A DNA stretch of 64,000 bases from an uncultured Clostridia bacterium (GTDB lineage: Bacteria; Bacillota; Clostridia; Monoglobales; Monoglobaceae): the NCBI GenBank assembly GCA_910580105.1, contig CAJTWN010000001.1:434001-498000 (forward strand). The letters are read 5' to 3'. This document shows, in pieces, positions 8,098-17,446 of this stretch. A program made the translations under genes and the position numbers. The notes under the pieces are model-generated. The model saw only the letters and a program-made list of their open reading frames with translations, did no database searches and was not told where the DNA came from. The first letter of the stretch is position 1; each line of letters starts with the position of its first letter.

Positions 8098-8442
8098 CTA
8101 GAAATTTGACCCGTTATATCCCCAATAGGGTGTTTCCTCATAATTGATGTAGATATGGTCTTTCTCAATATGCAATACTTCAAAAAGCGTCTGTGAAATT
8201 TCAGCGGTCAAATCCTGATAAGCAGAAGAAGGCGCTTTTCCAAATATTTTGACCGCAACAAAGGCCAGCGGTTCTGTCTTCTCTCCGCGAAAATACAGTG
8301 TGCAATTTTCCGAAAAGTCAAGCATCAGCCACTGTTCACTTTTCCCCGGCAGAAGGGCAATTGCTTTGCCCAGCCGTTCTTTCAGTTCCTTTTCTTTTCC
8401 CTGATCAATTTCCTGATTGGTCCGGACATGAATATATGGCAT
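8098..8442 (-). CDS. Tautomerase/MIF-family protein
   Basis: 114 residues. It begins Met-Pro-Tyr-Ile; removal of Met exposes Pro1, the catalytic base of the tautomerase superfamily. The beta-alpha-beta pattern (PYIHVRT, then a helix with KELKERLGKAIALLPGK, then WLMLDFSEN) and the C-terminal repeat of that unit (PLAFVAVKIFG, helix, HIYINYEE) fit a MIF-like two-unit monomer of the usual 110-120 residues. The physiological substrate is unknown; phenylpyruvate tautomerase activity is the family benchmark. The start is one base from the uvrA stop, so it is the last gene of the uvr operon, though a repair role is not implied. Confidence 0.75.
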   Translation of the reverse strand: MPYIHVRTNQEIDQGKEKELKERLGKAIALLPGKSEQWLMLDFSENCTLYFRGEKTEPLAFVAVKIFGKAPSSAYQDLTAEISQTLFEVLHIEKDHIYINYEETPYWGYNGSNF

Positions 8443-8443
8443 T

Positions 8444-11284
8444 TTATTTTCCCTCCTGCAGATATTTTTTCAAATATTTCCCTGTATAAGACTTCTCACA
8501 TTTTGCAACCTTTTCGGGTGTGCCGGTGACAACAACTTCACCGCCGCCGTCACCGCCTTCCGGCCCCAGATCAATCAGATAATCTGCCGTCTTGATGATA
8601 TCCAGATTGTGTTCAATGACCACCACCGTATTTCCTGCATCCACCAGTTTCTGCAAAACTTCAATTAATTTATGGACATCCGCCGTATGAAGGCCGGTGG
8701 TCGGCTCGTCCAAAATATAGATGGTTTTCCCCGTTCCGCGCTTGCTAAGCTCGGTCGCAAGTTTCACACGCTGGGCCTCACCGCCGGAAAGGGTGGTGGA
8801 CGGCTGGCCGATTTTGATATATCCCAGCCCAACATCATTGAGCACCTGTAATTTCCGCTGTATTTTGGGAATATTTTCAAAGAAAGTACATCCCTCTTCC
8901 ACCGTCATTTCAAGTACCTCATAGATATTTTTTCCTTTATAGCGTACCTCCAAAGTTTCACGGTTATATCGTTTTCCGCCGCAAACCTCACAGGGGACAT
9001 AAACATCCGGCAAAAAGTGCATCTCGATCTTTATAATACCGTCACCGGTGCAGGCTTCACAGCGGCCGCCCTTAATATTAAAACTGAATCTTCCGGCTTT
9101 ATAACCGCGCATCTTTGCCTCCGGTGTCAGAGCAAACAAATCACGGATATCCCCGAACAAACCGGTATAGGTGGCCGGATTGCTCCTGGGCGTTCTGCCA
9201 ATGGGAGACTGGTCAATGTCAATCACCTTATCCAGATGTTCGACACCTTTCATTGCTTTAAATTTCCCCGTTTTCTTTTTTGCACCATTGAGGGTATTCG
9301 CCAAAGACTTATAGAGTACCTCATTTACAAAGGAACTCTTGCCGCTTCCGGAAACGCCGGTCACACAGGTAAAGGTACCGAGGGGAATCGATACATTAAT
9401 TTCTTTCAGGTTATTCTCCGCCGCTCCTTTGACTTCCAGCTTATTCCCATTTCCTTTTCTTCTCTTTGCCGGAACCTCAATACTTTTCCTTCCGCTGAGA
9501 TATGCGCCTGTCTCGGAGGCTTCACAGTTCATAATATCCTCAACCGTTCCCTCCGCCACGATTTCACCACCATGCACGCCTGCCCCCGGTCCGATGTCAA
9601 TGATATGATCCGCGGCAAGCATGGTGTCTTCATCATGTTCAACCACCAGCAACGTATTGCCCAAATCCCGCAGTTTCTTCAGCGTATCAATCAGTCGGTC
9701 ATTATCCCTCTGATGCAGACCTATACTCGGCTCGTCCAGAATGTATACAACGCCCATCAAACTTGAACCAATCTGGGTGGCCAGGCGTATCCGCTGTGCC
9801 TCGCCGCCGGAAAGGGTTCCGGCGCTTCTGGACAGGGTAAGATAATCAAGTCCCACATTGACCAAAAAAGTGAGACGGGCATTAATTTCCTTTAAAATCT
9901 GTTTTGCAATGATTTTGTCCTTTTCCGATATTTTATCAGACAGGCCGGCGAAAAATGCACAGGCTTTTTTGATGGAAAGCTGGGTGACCTGATGGATATT
10001 GGCACCATCGATGGTAACCGCCAGTACCTCCTTTTTCAAACGCGCACCATGACAATCGGGACAGGGCATATTGACCATATAACTTTCGATTTCTGCCTTC
10101 ATCCATTCGGAATTGGTCTCTTTGTATCTGCGCTCCAAGTTATTCACAACACCTTCAAAACGGGCATATTGCACCCCTTTGGCATATTTGCGGTCATAGG
10201 TGAGTTTTATTTTTTCTCCGCCTGTTCCGAAAAGAATTTTATCCAAAACATGTTCAGGCAGATCACAAATCGGCGTATCAAGACTGAACCCATAGTGTGC
10301 CGCCATCCCCTCATAATACATACATGAAATGCTTCCGGGATCCGTTCCGGTCCAGCCGCTGGCCGCAATGGCTCCCTCACGGATACTGAGGGTCTTATCC
10401 GGAATGACAAGCTCCGGATCAATCTTTGTGATGTTGCCAAGCCCCATACAGGCAGGGCAGGCCCCATAGGGGGTATTAAAAGAAAACATACGGGGAGAAA
10501 GCTCTTCCATACTGATTCCGCAGTCATCACATGCGTAATTTTGGCTGAACATCATCTCTTCGCCGTCAATAATATCAATCACAACCAAACCATGGGCCAT
10601 CTGCAGCGCAGTTTCCACCGAATCATTCAAGCGTTTTTCCATACCTTCTTTGATAACCAACCGGTCAACCACAATATCAATGGTATGTTTTTTCTGTTTG
10701 TCAAGGTGTATCGGGGTTCCGGTAAGTTCCACCATTTCACCGTCCACTCTGGCACGGACAAATCCATTTTTCCGCGCATCTTCAAATGTTTTGACATACT
10801 CTCCTTTGCGTCCCCGGGCAACCGGCGCAAGGACCTGAATTTTTGTTCGCTCCGGCAAATCCCTGACCGCATCCACAATCTGATCAACCGACTGCGGTTT
10901 AATTTCCTTTCCACAATTCGGGCAGTGCGGAACACCGATTCTCGCAAAAAGAAGACGGATATAATCATAGACCTCCGTCACCGTTCCCACGGTAGAACGG
11001 GGGTTCCGGCTGGTGGTCTTTTGATCAATGGAAATTGCAGGCGAAAGCCCTTCAATGGATTCCACATCCGGTTTCTCCATCTGTCCCAAAAACTGTCTTG
11101 CATATGCGGAAAGAGACTCCACATAACGCCGCTGGCCCTCTGCATAAATTGTTTCAAATGCCAGCGAGGATTTTCCGGAACCGCTGAGTCCGGTCAAAAC
11201 CACCAGCTTGTCCCGTGGGATCTCCACATTTATATTCTTTAAATTATGTTCTTTTGCACCCTTCACAACGATATTTTTATTCAT
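8444..11284 (-). CDS. uvrA: Excinuclease ABC subunit A
   Basis: About 946 residues, the normal length. UvrA is the damage-recognition ATPase of nucleotide excision repair; a UvrA dimer loads UvrB on DNA lesions. Two ABC modules are visible. The first has Walker A GLSGSGKSS and signature LSGGEAQRIRLA, the second has GVSGSGKSS and LSGGEAQRVKLA. Both are followed by ILDEPS/T Walker B motifs and VVEHD/N. Zinc-binding CPNCG, CDDCG, CPAC and CEAC/CEVC pairs are present. The start is placed at 11284, six bases from GGTG; the adjacent ATG at 11287 is also possible. It lies 10 bases after uvrB. Confidence 0.98.
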   Translation of the reverse strand: MNKNIVVKGAKEHNLKNINVEIPRDKLVVLTGLSGSGKSSLAFETIYAEGQRRYVESLSAYARQFLGQMEKPDVESIEGLSPAISIDQKTTSRNPRSTVGTVTEVYDYIRLLFARIGVPHCPNCGKEIKPQSVDQIVDAVRDLPERTKIQVLAPVARGRKGEYVKTFEDARKNGFVRARVDGEMVELTGTPIHLDKQKKHTIDIVVDRLVIKEGMEKRLNDSVETALQMAHGLVVIDIIDGEEMMFSQNYACDDCGISMEELSPRMFSFNTPYGACPACMGLGNITKIDPELVIPDKTLSIREGAIAASGWTGTDPGSISCMYYEGMAAHYGFSLDTPICDLPEHVLDKILFGTGGEKIKLTYDRKYAKGVQYARFEGVVNNLERRYKETNSEWMKAEIESYMVNMPCPDCHGARLKKEVLAVTIDGANIHQVTQLSIKKACAFFAGLSDKISEKDKIIAKQILKEINARLTFLVNVGLDYLTLSRSAGTLSGGEAQRIRLATQIGSSLMGVVYILDEPSIGLHQRDNDRLIDTLKKLRDLGNTLLVVEHDEDTMLAADHIIDIGPGAGVHGGEIVAEGTVEDIMNCEASETGAYLSGRKSIEVPAKRRKGNGNKLEVKGAAENNLKEINVSIPLGTFTCVTGVSGSGKSSFVNEVLYKSLANTLNGAKKKTGKFKAMKGVEHLDKVIDIDQSPIGRTPRSNPATYTGLFGDIRDLFALTPEAKMRGYKAGRFSFNIKGGRCEACTGDGIIKIEMHFLPDVYVPCEVCGGKRYNRETLEVRYKGKNIYEVLEMTVEEGCTFFENIPKIQRKLQVLNDVGLGYIKIGQPSTTLSGGEAQRVKLATELSKRGTGKTIYILDEPTTGLHTADVHKLIEVLQKLVDAGNTVVVIEHNLDIIKTADYLIDLGPEGGDGGGEVVVTGTPEKVAKCEKSYTGKYLKKYLQEGK

Positions 11285-11294
11285 CATATTCACC

Positions 11295-13262
11295 TTATTC
11301 CTCTTCCAGTCTCCGAATCTCATCCCGTATCTGTGCGGCAAGCTCAAACTGCAGCAATTCTGCCGCTTTTCGCATTTCTATGGTAAGTTCAGCAATTGTC
11401 TTCTGAATCTCATCTTTGCCGGCCTTCTGTCTGGATTTCTTCGTCTTTTTATCCGGCGATTGTGTCGCCTCAATCACCTCATGAACGTTCTTTATTATCG
11501 TCTTGGGAACAATGCCATGTTCCTCATTATATTTTGCCTGGATGCCGCGCCGGCGTTCTGTCTCTGCGATTGCCGCCGCCATGGAACGGGTGATGACATC
11601 CGCATACATAATAACCTTACCCTCTGCATTTCTTGCAGCACGGCCGATGGTCTGCACCAATGAAGTTTCACTTCGCAGAAATCCCTCTTTATCCGCATCC
11701 AGAATCGCCACCAGCGATACCTCGGGCAAGTCCAACCCTTCACGCAACAGATTAATTCCTACCAATACATCGAATACACCGAGGCGCAAATCACGGATAA
11801 TTTCCATACGCTCGATGGTCTGCACATCGGAATGGAGATAACGAACCTTCAATTTCATCTCTTCCAGGTATTCGGTCAAGCGTTCCGCCATCTTTTTGGT
11901 AAGGGTGGTCACCAGAACACGCTCGTTCTTTTCTATCCGCTTTAAAATTTCGCCATAGAGGTCGTCCACCTGTCCTGCAATCGGGCGCACTTCCACCTCC
12001 GGATCCAAAAGTCCCGTCGGACGGATAACCTGTTCAACAATACGGGAAGAAATTCCCTTTTCGAAATCCGCCGGTGTCGCACTGACAAAGATGGCTTGAT
12101 TCAGCTTGTGATAAAACTCATCAAAATTCAGCGGACGGTTATCAAAAGCTGAAGGCAGGCGGAATCCATAATTCACCAAACTCTCTTTACGTGCCCGGTC
12201 TCCGGCATACATTGCACGCACCTGAGGGATGGTTACATGGGACTCGTCCACAATCAGCAAAAAGTCTTTGGGCAGATAATCAATCAAGGTAAAAGGCGCA
12301 CTGCCCGGCGCACGGCCGCTGATATGACGGGAATAGTTTTCAATCCCATTACAGAATCCGGTCTCGCGCATCATCTCAATATCATAATGGGTTCTCTGTT
12401 CCAGCCGCTGGGCCTCAATCAGCTTGTTCTCTTCATTAAGCTCTTTCAGCCGCTCCTCAAGTTCCGCCTCTATGCTGGCAATTGCCTGTTCCCTCTTTTC
12501 CGGCGTAGTGACATAATGGGAAGCCGGATAGATTGCAATATGGTTTCGTTCAGCCACCAGTTCGCCTGTCAATGGGTTGAATTCACTGATTCGCTCCACC
12601 TCATCACCGAAAAATTCCACACGGATCGCCGTGGTCCCCGCATCTGACGGATAAACATCCACCACATCGCCCCGTACGCGGAACTTATTACGGACAAAGT
12701 TTAAATCATTCCGTTCATACTGAATCTCAATCAGCTTTCGGATGACCTCATCCCGGTCTTTGATCATTCCCGGACGAAGAGAAACAACCAGATTATTATA
12801 ATCAATCGGGTCGCCCAAACCATAAATGCAGGATACGCTGGCAACGATAATTACATCCTTCCGCTCGAAGAGCGCCGCCGTTGCACTATGGCGCAATTTA
12901 TCAATTTCCTCATTGGTTGAAGCATCCTTTTCGATATAGGTATCCGAATGGGCAATGTATGCTTCCGGCTGATAATAATCATAATAGGAGACAAAGTACT
13001 CCACTGCATTATTGGGAAAAATCTCTTTAAACTCGCTGCAAAGCTGCGCGGCAAGGGTTTTATTATGTGCAAGGACCAAGGTTGGCTTATTGACAGCGGC
13101 AATCACATTGGCCATGGTAAAGGTTTTACCGCTGCCCGTTACGCCGAGTAATGTCTGAAATTTATCCCCCTTTAAAATACCGTCTGCCAGTTCTTTAATG
13201 GCCTCCGGCTGGTCACCGCTGGGTTTATATTTCGATACTACCTGAAACTCCACAGCATTCAC
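11295..13262 (-). CDS. uvrB: Excinuclease ABC subunit B
   Basis: 655 residues. UvrB is the helicase-like subunit that verifies damage and recruits UvrC. The sequence has Walker A LGVTGSGKTFTMA, the beta-hairpin region (YYDYYQPEAY), DESHVTIPQ as Walker B, helicase motif VSATP, the HSDVQTIER and GINLLREGLDLPE motifs, QTIGRAARN as motif VI, and a C-terminal UVR domain (LTIEMRKAAELLQFELAAQIRDEI) that contacts UvrC. It is first in the uvrB-uvrA-tautomerase operon. A sigma-A promoter lies about 50 bases upstream; I see no DinR/LexA box of the GAACATATGTTC type there. Confidence 0.98.
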   Translation of the reverse strand: MNAVEFQVVSKYKPSGDQPEAIKELADGILKGDKFQTLLGVTGSGKTFTMANVIAAVNKPTLVLAHNKTLAAQLCSEFKEIFPNNAVEYFVSYYDYYQPEAYIAHSDTYIEKDASTNEEIDKLRHSATAALFERKDVIIVASVSCIYGLGDPIDYNNLVVSLRPGMIKDRDEVIRKLIEIQYERNDLNFVRNKFRVRGDVVDVYPSDAGTTAIRVEFFGDEVERISEFNPLTGELVAERNHIAIYPASHYVTTPEKREQAIASIEAELEERLKELNEENKLIEAQRLEQRTHYDIEMMRETGFCNGIENYSRHISGRAPGSAPFTLIDYLPKDFLLIVDESHVTIPQVRAMYAGDRARKESLVNYGFRLPSAFDNRPLNFDEFYHKLNQAIFVSATPADFEKGISSRIVEQVIRPTGLLDPEVEVRPIAGQVDDLYGEILKRIEKNERVLVTTLTKKMAERLTEYLEEMKLKVRYLHSDVQTIERMEIIRDLRLGVFDVLVGINLLREGLDLPEVSLVAILDADKEGFLRSETSLVQTIGRAARNAEGKVIMYADVITRSMAAAIAETERRRGIQAKYNEEHGIVPKTIIKNVHEVIEATQSPDKKTKKSRQKAGKDEIQKTIAELTIEMRKAAELLQFELAAQIRDEIRRLEEE

Positions 13263-13310
13263 CTGCTTCCTGATGAGAATTTACAATAAAATTACATATC
13301 TTAATTTATT

Positions 13311-13340
13311 ATTATACCACAATACCGATACAGATTGCAA
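13311..13340 (-). promoter_or_regulatory. Likely sigma-A promoter of uvrBA
   Basis: Minus strand: TTGCAA (13340-13335), 18-base spacer, TATAAT (13316-13311). The leader to the uvrB ATG is about 45 bases. Confidence 0.7.
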
Positions 13341-13456
13341 GAAGATTTCGACATAAAGTGCAAGGAGATTACTGATAGTCCATCCAATGTTTTCCTGCGG
13401 CACCATCATTCTGCCATATCCGACAATATATGCGCTGACAGCAGCCTTCCCACGAT

Positions 13457-13497
13457 AAAAAAACGCATCGCAAACCAAACTGCGATGCGTTTTTTTA
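13457..13497. terminator. Strong bidirectional hairpin terminator
   Basis: ACGCATCGCA (13463-13472) pairs with TGCGATGCGT (13481-13490), flanked by six A and seven T or more. It lies about 340 bases beyond rnfB and probably blocks read-through into uvrB. Confidence 0.8.
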
Positions 13498-13593
13498 ATG
13501 GTGTCTTCAGACATGGAAATAATCCCCAAGTAGAATTGAGAAAAGAAAAAGCGAGCGAGGCTGCAGTCCAACATGGCATGTCCGCCCCGTGCG

Positions 13594-13801
13594 CCGCAAG
13601 CTGCAAGCTTTATGCAAGCCGCAAAATATAAGAAACGGTTTGAAAATTTATCTCAAATAAAAAAACAGCGAGTTTTTACTCGTTTACAGATGGCAGTGCG
13701 TGGGATGCAATAATATAATTCAATCCCCCTTTCAGGGGCTAAACCGGCCATCGCCCCTTTTAGGGACAATGCAAGACCACCGGTTGAACCGGTGGTCTTG
13801 C
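13594..13801 (+). repeat. Dispersed palindrome-ended repeat, copy A
   Basis: About 208 bp sharing long stretches with copies at 35265 and 60888 (for example CAAGCCGCAAAATATAAG, GGTTTGAAAATTTATC, GATGGCAGTGCGTG). The right end is a near-perfect hairpin, GCAAGACCACCGGTT pairing with AACCGGTGGTCTTGC. Two smaller C/G hairpins precede it. It is the most diverged of the three long copies. Confidence 0.85.
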
Positions 13802-13837
13802 CTACATCATTTTACACATTTATCATCCGGCTATAGC

Positions 13838-14629
13838 TTATCCTACCTTATTAATGGCATGTTGGGGACATTTTGAAGCGCAGATTCCGCAATTGACACA
13901 CTTCAACGGGTCAATCGCTGCCAGGTTATCCTTAACCGTAATCGCTTCCTTCGGACAGTTTTTGGCACAGATACCACAGCCAATACAGCCAACCTGACAG
14001 TCATGCCGGGTGACTTTTCCCTTTTCCACCGACTTACAGGTAATGGTATACTTACTCTTTGCAGGCAGGATTTTGATAATTTTCTTTGGACATTCTGCCG
14101 CACATGCACCGCAGGCCACGCACTTTTCAATGTCCACCACGGCAACCCCATCTTCTACTGAAATTGCATCGAATTTACAAACCTTCACGCAAGAACCCAG
14201 TCCCAAACATCCGTGGGGACACATTTTTTCGCCGCCGCCAAGACGCGCCGCACTGTGACAATCCGCCGGCCCGTCAAATATGTATTTTTGCAGTGCCCGG
14301 TCCGGTGTTCCATTGCAGAGAACACGGGCAACCATTTTCTCTTTTTGTTCGTTGTCTACCCCCAATATAGCGGCAACCGCTTCTGCCGTCTTTTCACCGC
14401 CAACGGGACACATATTGGGACGCACACCGCCTTTTACCAAAGCATTTGCATAGGCGCTGCAGCCTGCAAATCCACAGCCGCCGCAGTTTGCGCCGGGCAG
14501 CACACCTATAATCTTCGGCACCCGCTCGTCAACCTTTACCGCAAAAATCTTTGCGGCCAGTCCCAAGAGAAGACCGAAGAGAAGTCCCATTCCACCGATG
14601 ATAGCAATCGGAATTATAATCTGATTCAT
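13838..14629 (-). CDS. rnfB: Rnf complex subunit RnfB (ferredoxin-type electron input)
   Basis: 263 residues. The Rnf complex couples reduced ferredoxin oxidation by NAD+ to export of Na+ or H+; RnfB is the iron-sulfur subunit thought to take electrons from ferredoxin. A membrane anchor is at residues 3-27. The GANCGGCGFAGC cluster motif follows (about 46-57), then further [4Fe-4S] motifs including CVACGACAAECPKK, CIGCGICAKNCPKE and CVNCGICASKCPQH near the C-terminus. It is last in rnfCDGEAB, 12 bases after rnfA. The short tail beyond the final cluster is normal for clostridial RnfB. Confidence 0.96.
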   Translation of the reverse strand: MNQIIIPIAIIGGMGLLFGLLLGLAAKIFAVKVDERVPKIIGVLPGANCGGCGFAGCSAYANALVKGGVRPNMCPVGGEKTAEAVAAILGVDNEQKEKMVARVLCNGTPDRALQKYIFDGPADCHSAARLGGGEKMCPHGCLGLGSCVKVCKFDAISVEDGVAVVDIEKCVACGACAAECPKKIIKILPAKSKYTITCKSVEKGKVTRHDCQVGCIGCGICAKNCPKEAITVKDNLAAIDPLKCVNCGICASKCPQHAINKVG

Positions 14630-14641
14630 TCTGCTTCCTCC

Positions 14642-15238
14642 TTACGAAAAGCTGAGACCTGAAAAACCAAGAAAAGCAATGGACAAGAGTCCTGCTGTGA
14701 TTAACGCAATCGGCATTCCCTTAAGAAATTTAGGAACATCCGAGGATTCCAAACGCTCCCGCACACCGGCAAACAAAACAATTGCAAGCATAAAACCAAT
14801 CGCCGCAGAGGTTCCATAGGTTATGGATTTCAAAAAGCTCATCTCTGTCTGTCCGAATTTGGTAATGTTCTGAATTGCAACACCCAAAACGGCACAATTT
14901 GTCGTAATCAACGGCAGATAAACGCCAAGGGAATTATACAAAGACGGCACCGATTTCTGCAAAAACATCTCAACAAACTGCACCAATACTGCAATGACCA
15001 GGATAAAGGCAATGGTCTGCATGTATTCGATATGGAAAGGGATAAGCAGATATTCCTGTACACACCAGGTAATTGCCGATGCACAAAGCATAACAAAGAT
15101 AACTGCAAAACCCATGCCAAGCGCTGTATCCACCTTTTTCGATACGCCCAGAAAAGGACAAATCCCCAAAAACTGAACAAGGACAAAGTTGTTAATCAGT
15201 ATTGCTCCAATACTGATAATCAAAAGTTCACTGATCAT
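14642..15238 (-). CDS. rnfA: Rnf complex membrane subunit RnfA
   Basis: 198 residues with six hydrophobic helices, matching RnfA/NqrE length. The conserved FVLVQFLGICPFLGVSK segment (about 19-35) and the inverted partner VYLPLITTNCAVLGVA each carry the Cys known in this family to help hold a membrane-embedded iron-sulfur centre together with RnfE. RnfA and RnfE form the membrane core with opposite topology. It overlaps rnfE by four bases. Confidence 0.96.
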   Translation of the reverse strand: MISELLIISIGAILINNFVLVQFLGICPFLGVSKKVDTALGMGFAVIFVMLCASAITWCVQEYLLIPFHIEYMQTIAFILVIAVLVQFVEMFLQKSVPSLYNSLGVYLPLITTNCAVLGVAIQNITKFGQTEMSFLKSITYGTSAAIGFMLAIVLFAGVRERLESSDVPKFLKGMPIALITAGLLSIAFLGFSGLSFS

Positions 15239-15855
15239 TTTTCTTCGCCCTCCTTATGCTTTTTCTTATAGGTAATCATTTGAATCACTGCCAGCAGAAT
15301 TCCCAGTGTCAAAAAGGCACCCGGCGGCAAAATCATAATCGAAACCGGCTGATACCCCGCACCAAATAGAGAAATTCCTGCAAAGGTCCCGGCACCCAAA
15401 ATTTCACGCACCGAGGCAATCAATGTAAGCGCCAGTGTAAAGCCAAGCCCCATGCCAAGACCGTCAAATGCAGAAGTCAGCACGGTATTTTTCGAAGCAA
15501 ATGCTTCTGCACGGCCGAGAATAATACAATTGACCACAATAAGGGGGATGTAAATTCCCAGAGAACCGGCAAGCGCAGGAGCGTACGCATTCAGCAGCAT
15601 CTGTACAATGGTGACAAATCCTGCGATAATCACAATATAGGCCGCTATCCTGATCTTGTCCGGGATAAATTTCCGAAGAAGAGAGATAACCACATTCGAG
15701 CAAATCAATACCGCCATCGTTGAAAGTCCCATACCAATGGCATTGACCACGCCGGTGGTGACCGCAAGGGTTGGGCACATACCAAGAAGAAGTACAAAGG
15801 TGGGATTCTCGGTAAGTATACCATTCATAAATGTCTTGCCAAGCTTATTTTTCAA
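15235..15855 (-). CDS. rnfE: Rnf complex membrane subunit RnfE
   Basis: 206 residues with six membrane helices. It has the signature NPTFVLLLGMCPTLAVT near residue 18 and IYIPLIVVNCIILGRAEAFA, mirroring the cysteine-containing half-helices of RnfA. Together they form the membrane electron path between the cytoplasmic RnfB/RnfC and the FMN subunits. The gene begins inside the last codons of rnfG (11-base overlap) and ends in a four-base overlap with rnfA, so translational coupling is likely. Confidence 0.96.
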   Translation of the reverse strand: MKNKLGKTFMNGILTENPTFVLLLGMCPTLAVTTGVVNAIGMGLSTMAVLICSNVVISLLRKFIPDKIRIAAYIVIIAGFVTIVQMLLNAYAPALAGSLGIYIPLIVVNCIILGRAEAFASKNTVLTSAFDGLGMGLGFTLALTLIASVREILGAGTFAGISLFGAGYQPVSIMILPPGAFLTLGILLAVIQMITYKKKHKEGEEK

Positions 15856-16438
15856 GTTTTTCCCCCTCCTTTTCTGCCGCTTCCAGCGCTGTATTGACCG
15901 CTTTTGTGACGGCTTTGGATGTTATGGTCGCACCGGAAATCGCCTGTACACTATTTGCGGCACTTCCGTTTTTTACTACAGAAATACCATTGTTTAATCC
16001 ATTGTACTGGTCAGAAAATGCAGATTCCGACGCTTTGGCACCAAGACCGGGCGTTTCACTCATTTCCATGATTTTTATTTTCTGTACCTTCTGTTCCGGC
16101 GTGATGCCAACCATGACCGTCACATCACCGCCATAACCTTCGCCACAGGTAACACTTGCCACATAACCTGCCGGCACTCCATTGTCTTCCGCAAGATAAA
16201 GGCTGTTCAGGGTCGTCCCCGTTTGTGCGGGAACAAATGCAGACACATCAATCTCTTTGGGCGTCCCCTGCATCTGAGGCAGAACTTCCCGCATTGCCTC
16301 TTCAAAGGTCTTTTGGTTATTTTCCGCAATAATTGGCTCTGTCAGCATATTCACCGCACCAAGCGCGGCTGCCACCACCGCACAGATAAGAAGCAGCTTT
16401 ATGGTCAGAACAAAAATATCTTTTCCTGTGTTTTTCAT
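15845..16438 (-). CDS. rnfG: Rnf complex FMN-binding subunit RnfG
   Basis: 197 residues: one N-terminal membrane helix (about 8-28) followed by an extracytoplasmic FMN-binding domain. The covalent flavin attachment motif is AISGATITSKAV near residues 166-177, where the Thr of SGAT carries FMN through a phosphoester. Other family marks are GYGGDVTVMVGI and ETPGLGAKA. It lies 1 base after rnfD and overlaps rnfE, as expected inside the operon. Confidence 0.96.
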   Translation of the reverse strand: MKNTGKDIFVLTIKLLLICAVVAAALGAVNMLTEPIIAENNQKTFEEAMREVLPQMQGTPKEIDVSAFVPAQTGTTLNSLYLAEDNGVPAGYVASVTCGEGYGGDVTVMVGITPEQKVQKIKIMEMSETPGLGAKASESAFSDQYNGLNNGISVVKNGSAANSVQAISGATITSKAVTKAVNTALEAAEKEGEKLEK

Positions 16439-16439
16439 C

Positions 16440-17435
16440 CTAAGCTTCCTCCCCTACTGTCTGTGTTCCATAGCGAAGCGGTCTGGTCAGCCTGTCAATC
16501 AACGGTGAAGCAATATTCATCAGCAAAATAGAATATGACACACCTTCCGGATAACCACCCCAAATCCTTATCAATACAGTTAAAATCCCACAGCCGATTC
16601 CAAATACTACCTGTCCCATAGGCGTATAAGGCGTTGTCGTATAGTCTGTCGCCATGAAAAAGGCGCCAAGCATCAGTCCGCCGGCCATGATATGATACAG
16701 CCAGTCACCGCTGAAGAATCCATTACTGCCGGCAAAAATCCAGGTGCCAATTGCAACTGTACCAATAAACGCCAGCGGCACCCGAAGTCGAATCACCTTC
16801 CGTATCAGCAGATAGGCCGCACCAAGCAGGATTGCCAACACCGAAGTCTCACCAATACAGCCGCTGATATTTCCCCAGAACAGCTGCATATATCCCGGCG
16901 CCGTCTCCGTCCCCTGCGCAGCCAAAGGCGTTGCAGAAGAAATCACATCAGGCAGCTGTGTGGCCAAATTGGTTCCGGTCCAAAGGGGGATGGATGCCCC
17001 CGGTTCTGCCCATGTCGTCATTGCAAGAGCCCAGGACGCCAGCAAAAACGCCCGTGCGCCAAGGGCAGGGTTCATAAAGTTATGACCAATACCGCCAAAA
17101 AATTGCTTGACGATAATAATTGCAAAAAATGCACCAATTACCACCATCCAAAGAGGGATGGTGACCGGCAGGTTAAACGCCAGCAGCATTCCGGTAACGA
17201 CCGCACTCAAATCGCCGACGGTGGAATCTTTTTTCAATATTTTATTCCAGGCCCACTCAAAAAAGACACAGGCCAGAACAGAGAGTACCGTCACCACACC
17301 GGCGCGGTACCCCATCACCAAAATTCCCGCAATCAGCGCCGGCAAAAGGGCAATGACAACATCCAGCATAATCTGGGTTGTTGAATCTTTGGTCCCGATA
17401 TGCGGCGCATGGGAAACAACCAATTTTTCTGACAT
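16440..17435 (-). CDS. rnfD: Rnf complex membrane FMN subunit RnfD
   Basis: 331 residues from the ATG at 17435, which has AGGAGG upstream; the longer frame overlaps rnfC. It has eight to ten membrane helices, with the conserved IIVKQFFGGIGHNFMNPALG loop and the flavin attachment segment ISSATPLA, whose Thr is the expected FMN-linked residue. TDYTTTPYTPMGQVVFG and GGYPEGVSYSILLMN are further RnfD/NqrB marks. RnfD is a main candidate for the ion-conducting subunit. It sits 11 bases after rnfC. Confidence 0.96.
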   Translation of the reverse strand: MSEKLVVSHAPHIGTKDSTTQIMLDVVIALLPALIAGILVMGYRAGVVTVLSVLACVFFEWAWNKILKKDSTVGDLSAVVTGMLLAFNLPVTIPLWMVVIGAFFAIIIVKQFFGGIGHNFMNPALGARAFLLASWALAMTTWAEPGASIPLWTGTNLATQLPDVISSATPLAAQGTETAPGYMQLFWGNISGCIGETSVLAILLGAAYLLIRKVIRLRVPLAFIGTVAIGTWIFAGSNGFFSGDWLYHIMAGGLMLGAFFMATDYTTTPYTPMGQVVFGIGCGILTVLIRIWGGYPEGVSYSILLMNIASPLIDRLTRPLRYGTQTVGEEA

Positions 17436-17446
17436 AACGCTTCCTC

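Larger units (their letters stand above)
13341..13837. other. Gene-free stretch between the uvr and rnf operons
   Basis: It holds the perfect bidirectional hairpin at 13457-13497 and dispersed repeat copy A (13594-13801). The short frames here have no ribosome sites and I treat them as noncoding. Confidence 0.7.

Noticed and set aside
10541..11242. 233-residue plus-strand frame opposite uvrA
   Set aside because: Antisense to a clear uvrA coding region; no ribosome site and no recognisable motif.
13263..13340. DinR/LexA box for uvrBA
   Set aside because: No GAACATATGTTC-like palindrome near the promoter.
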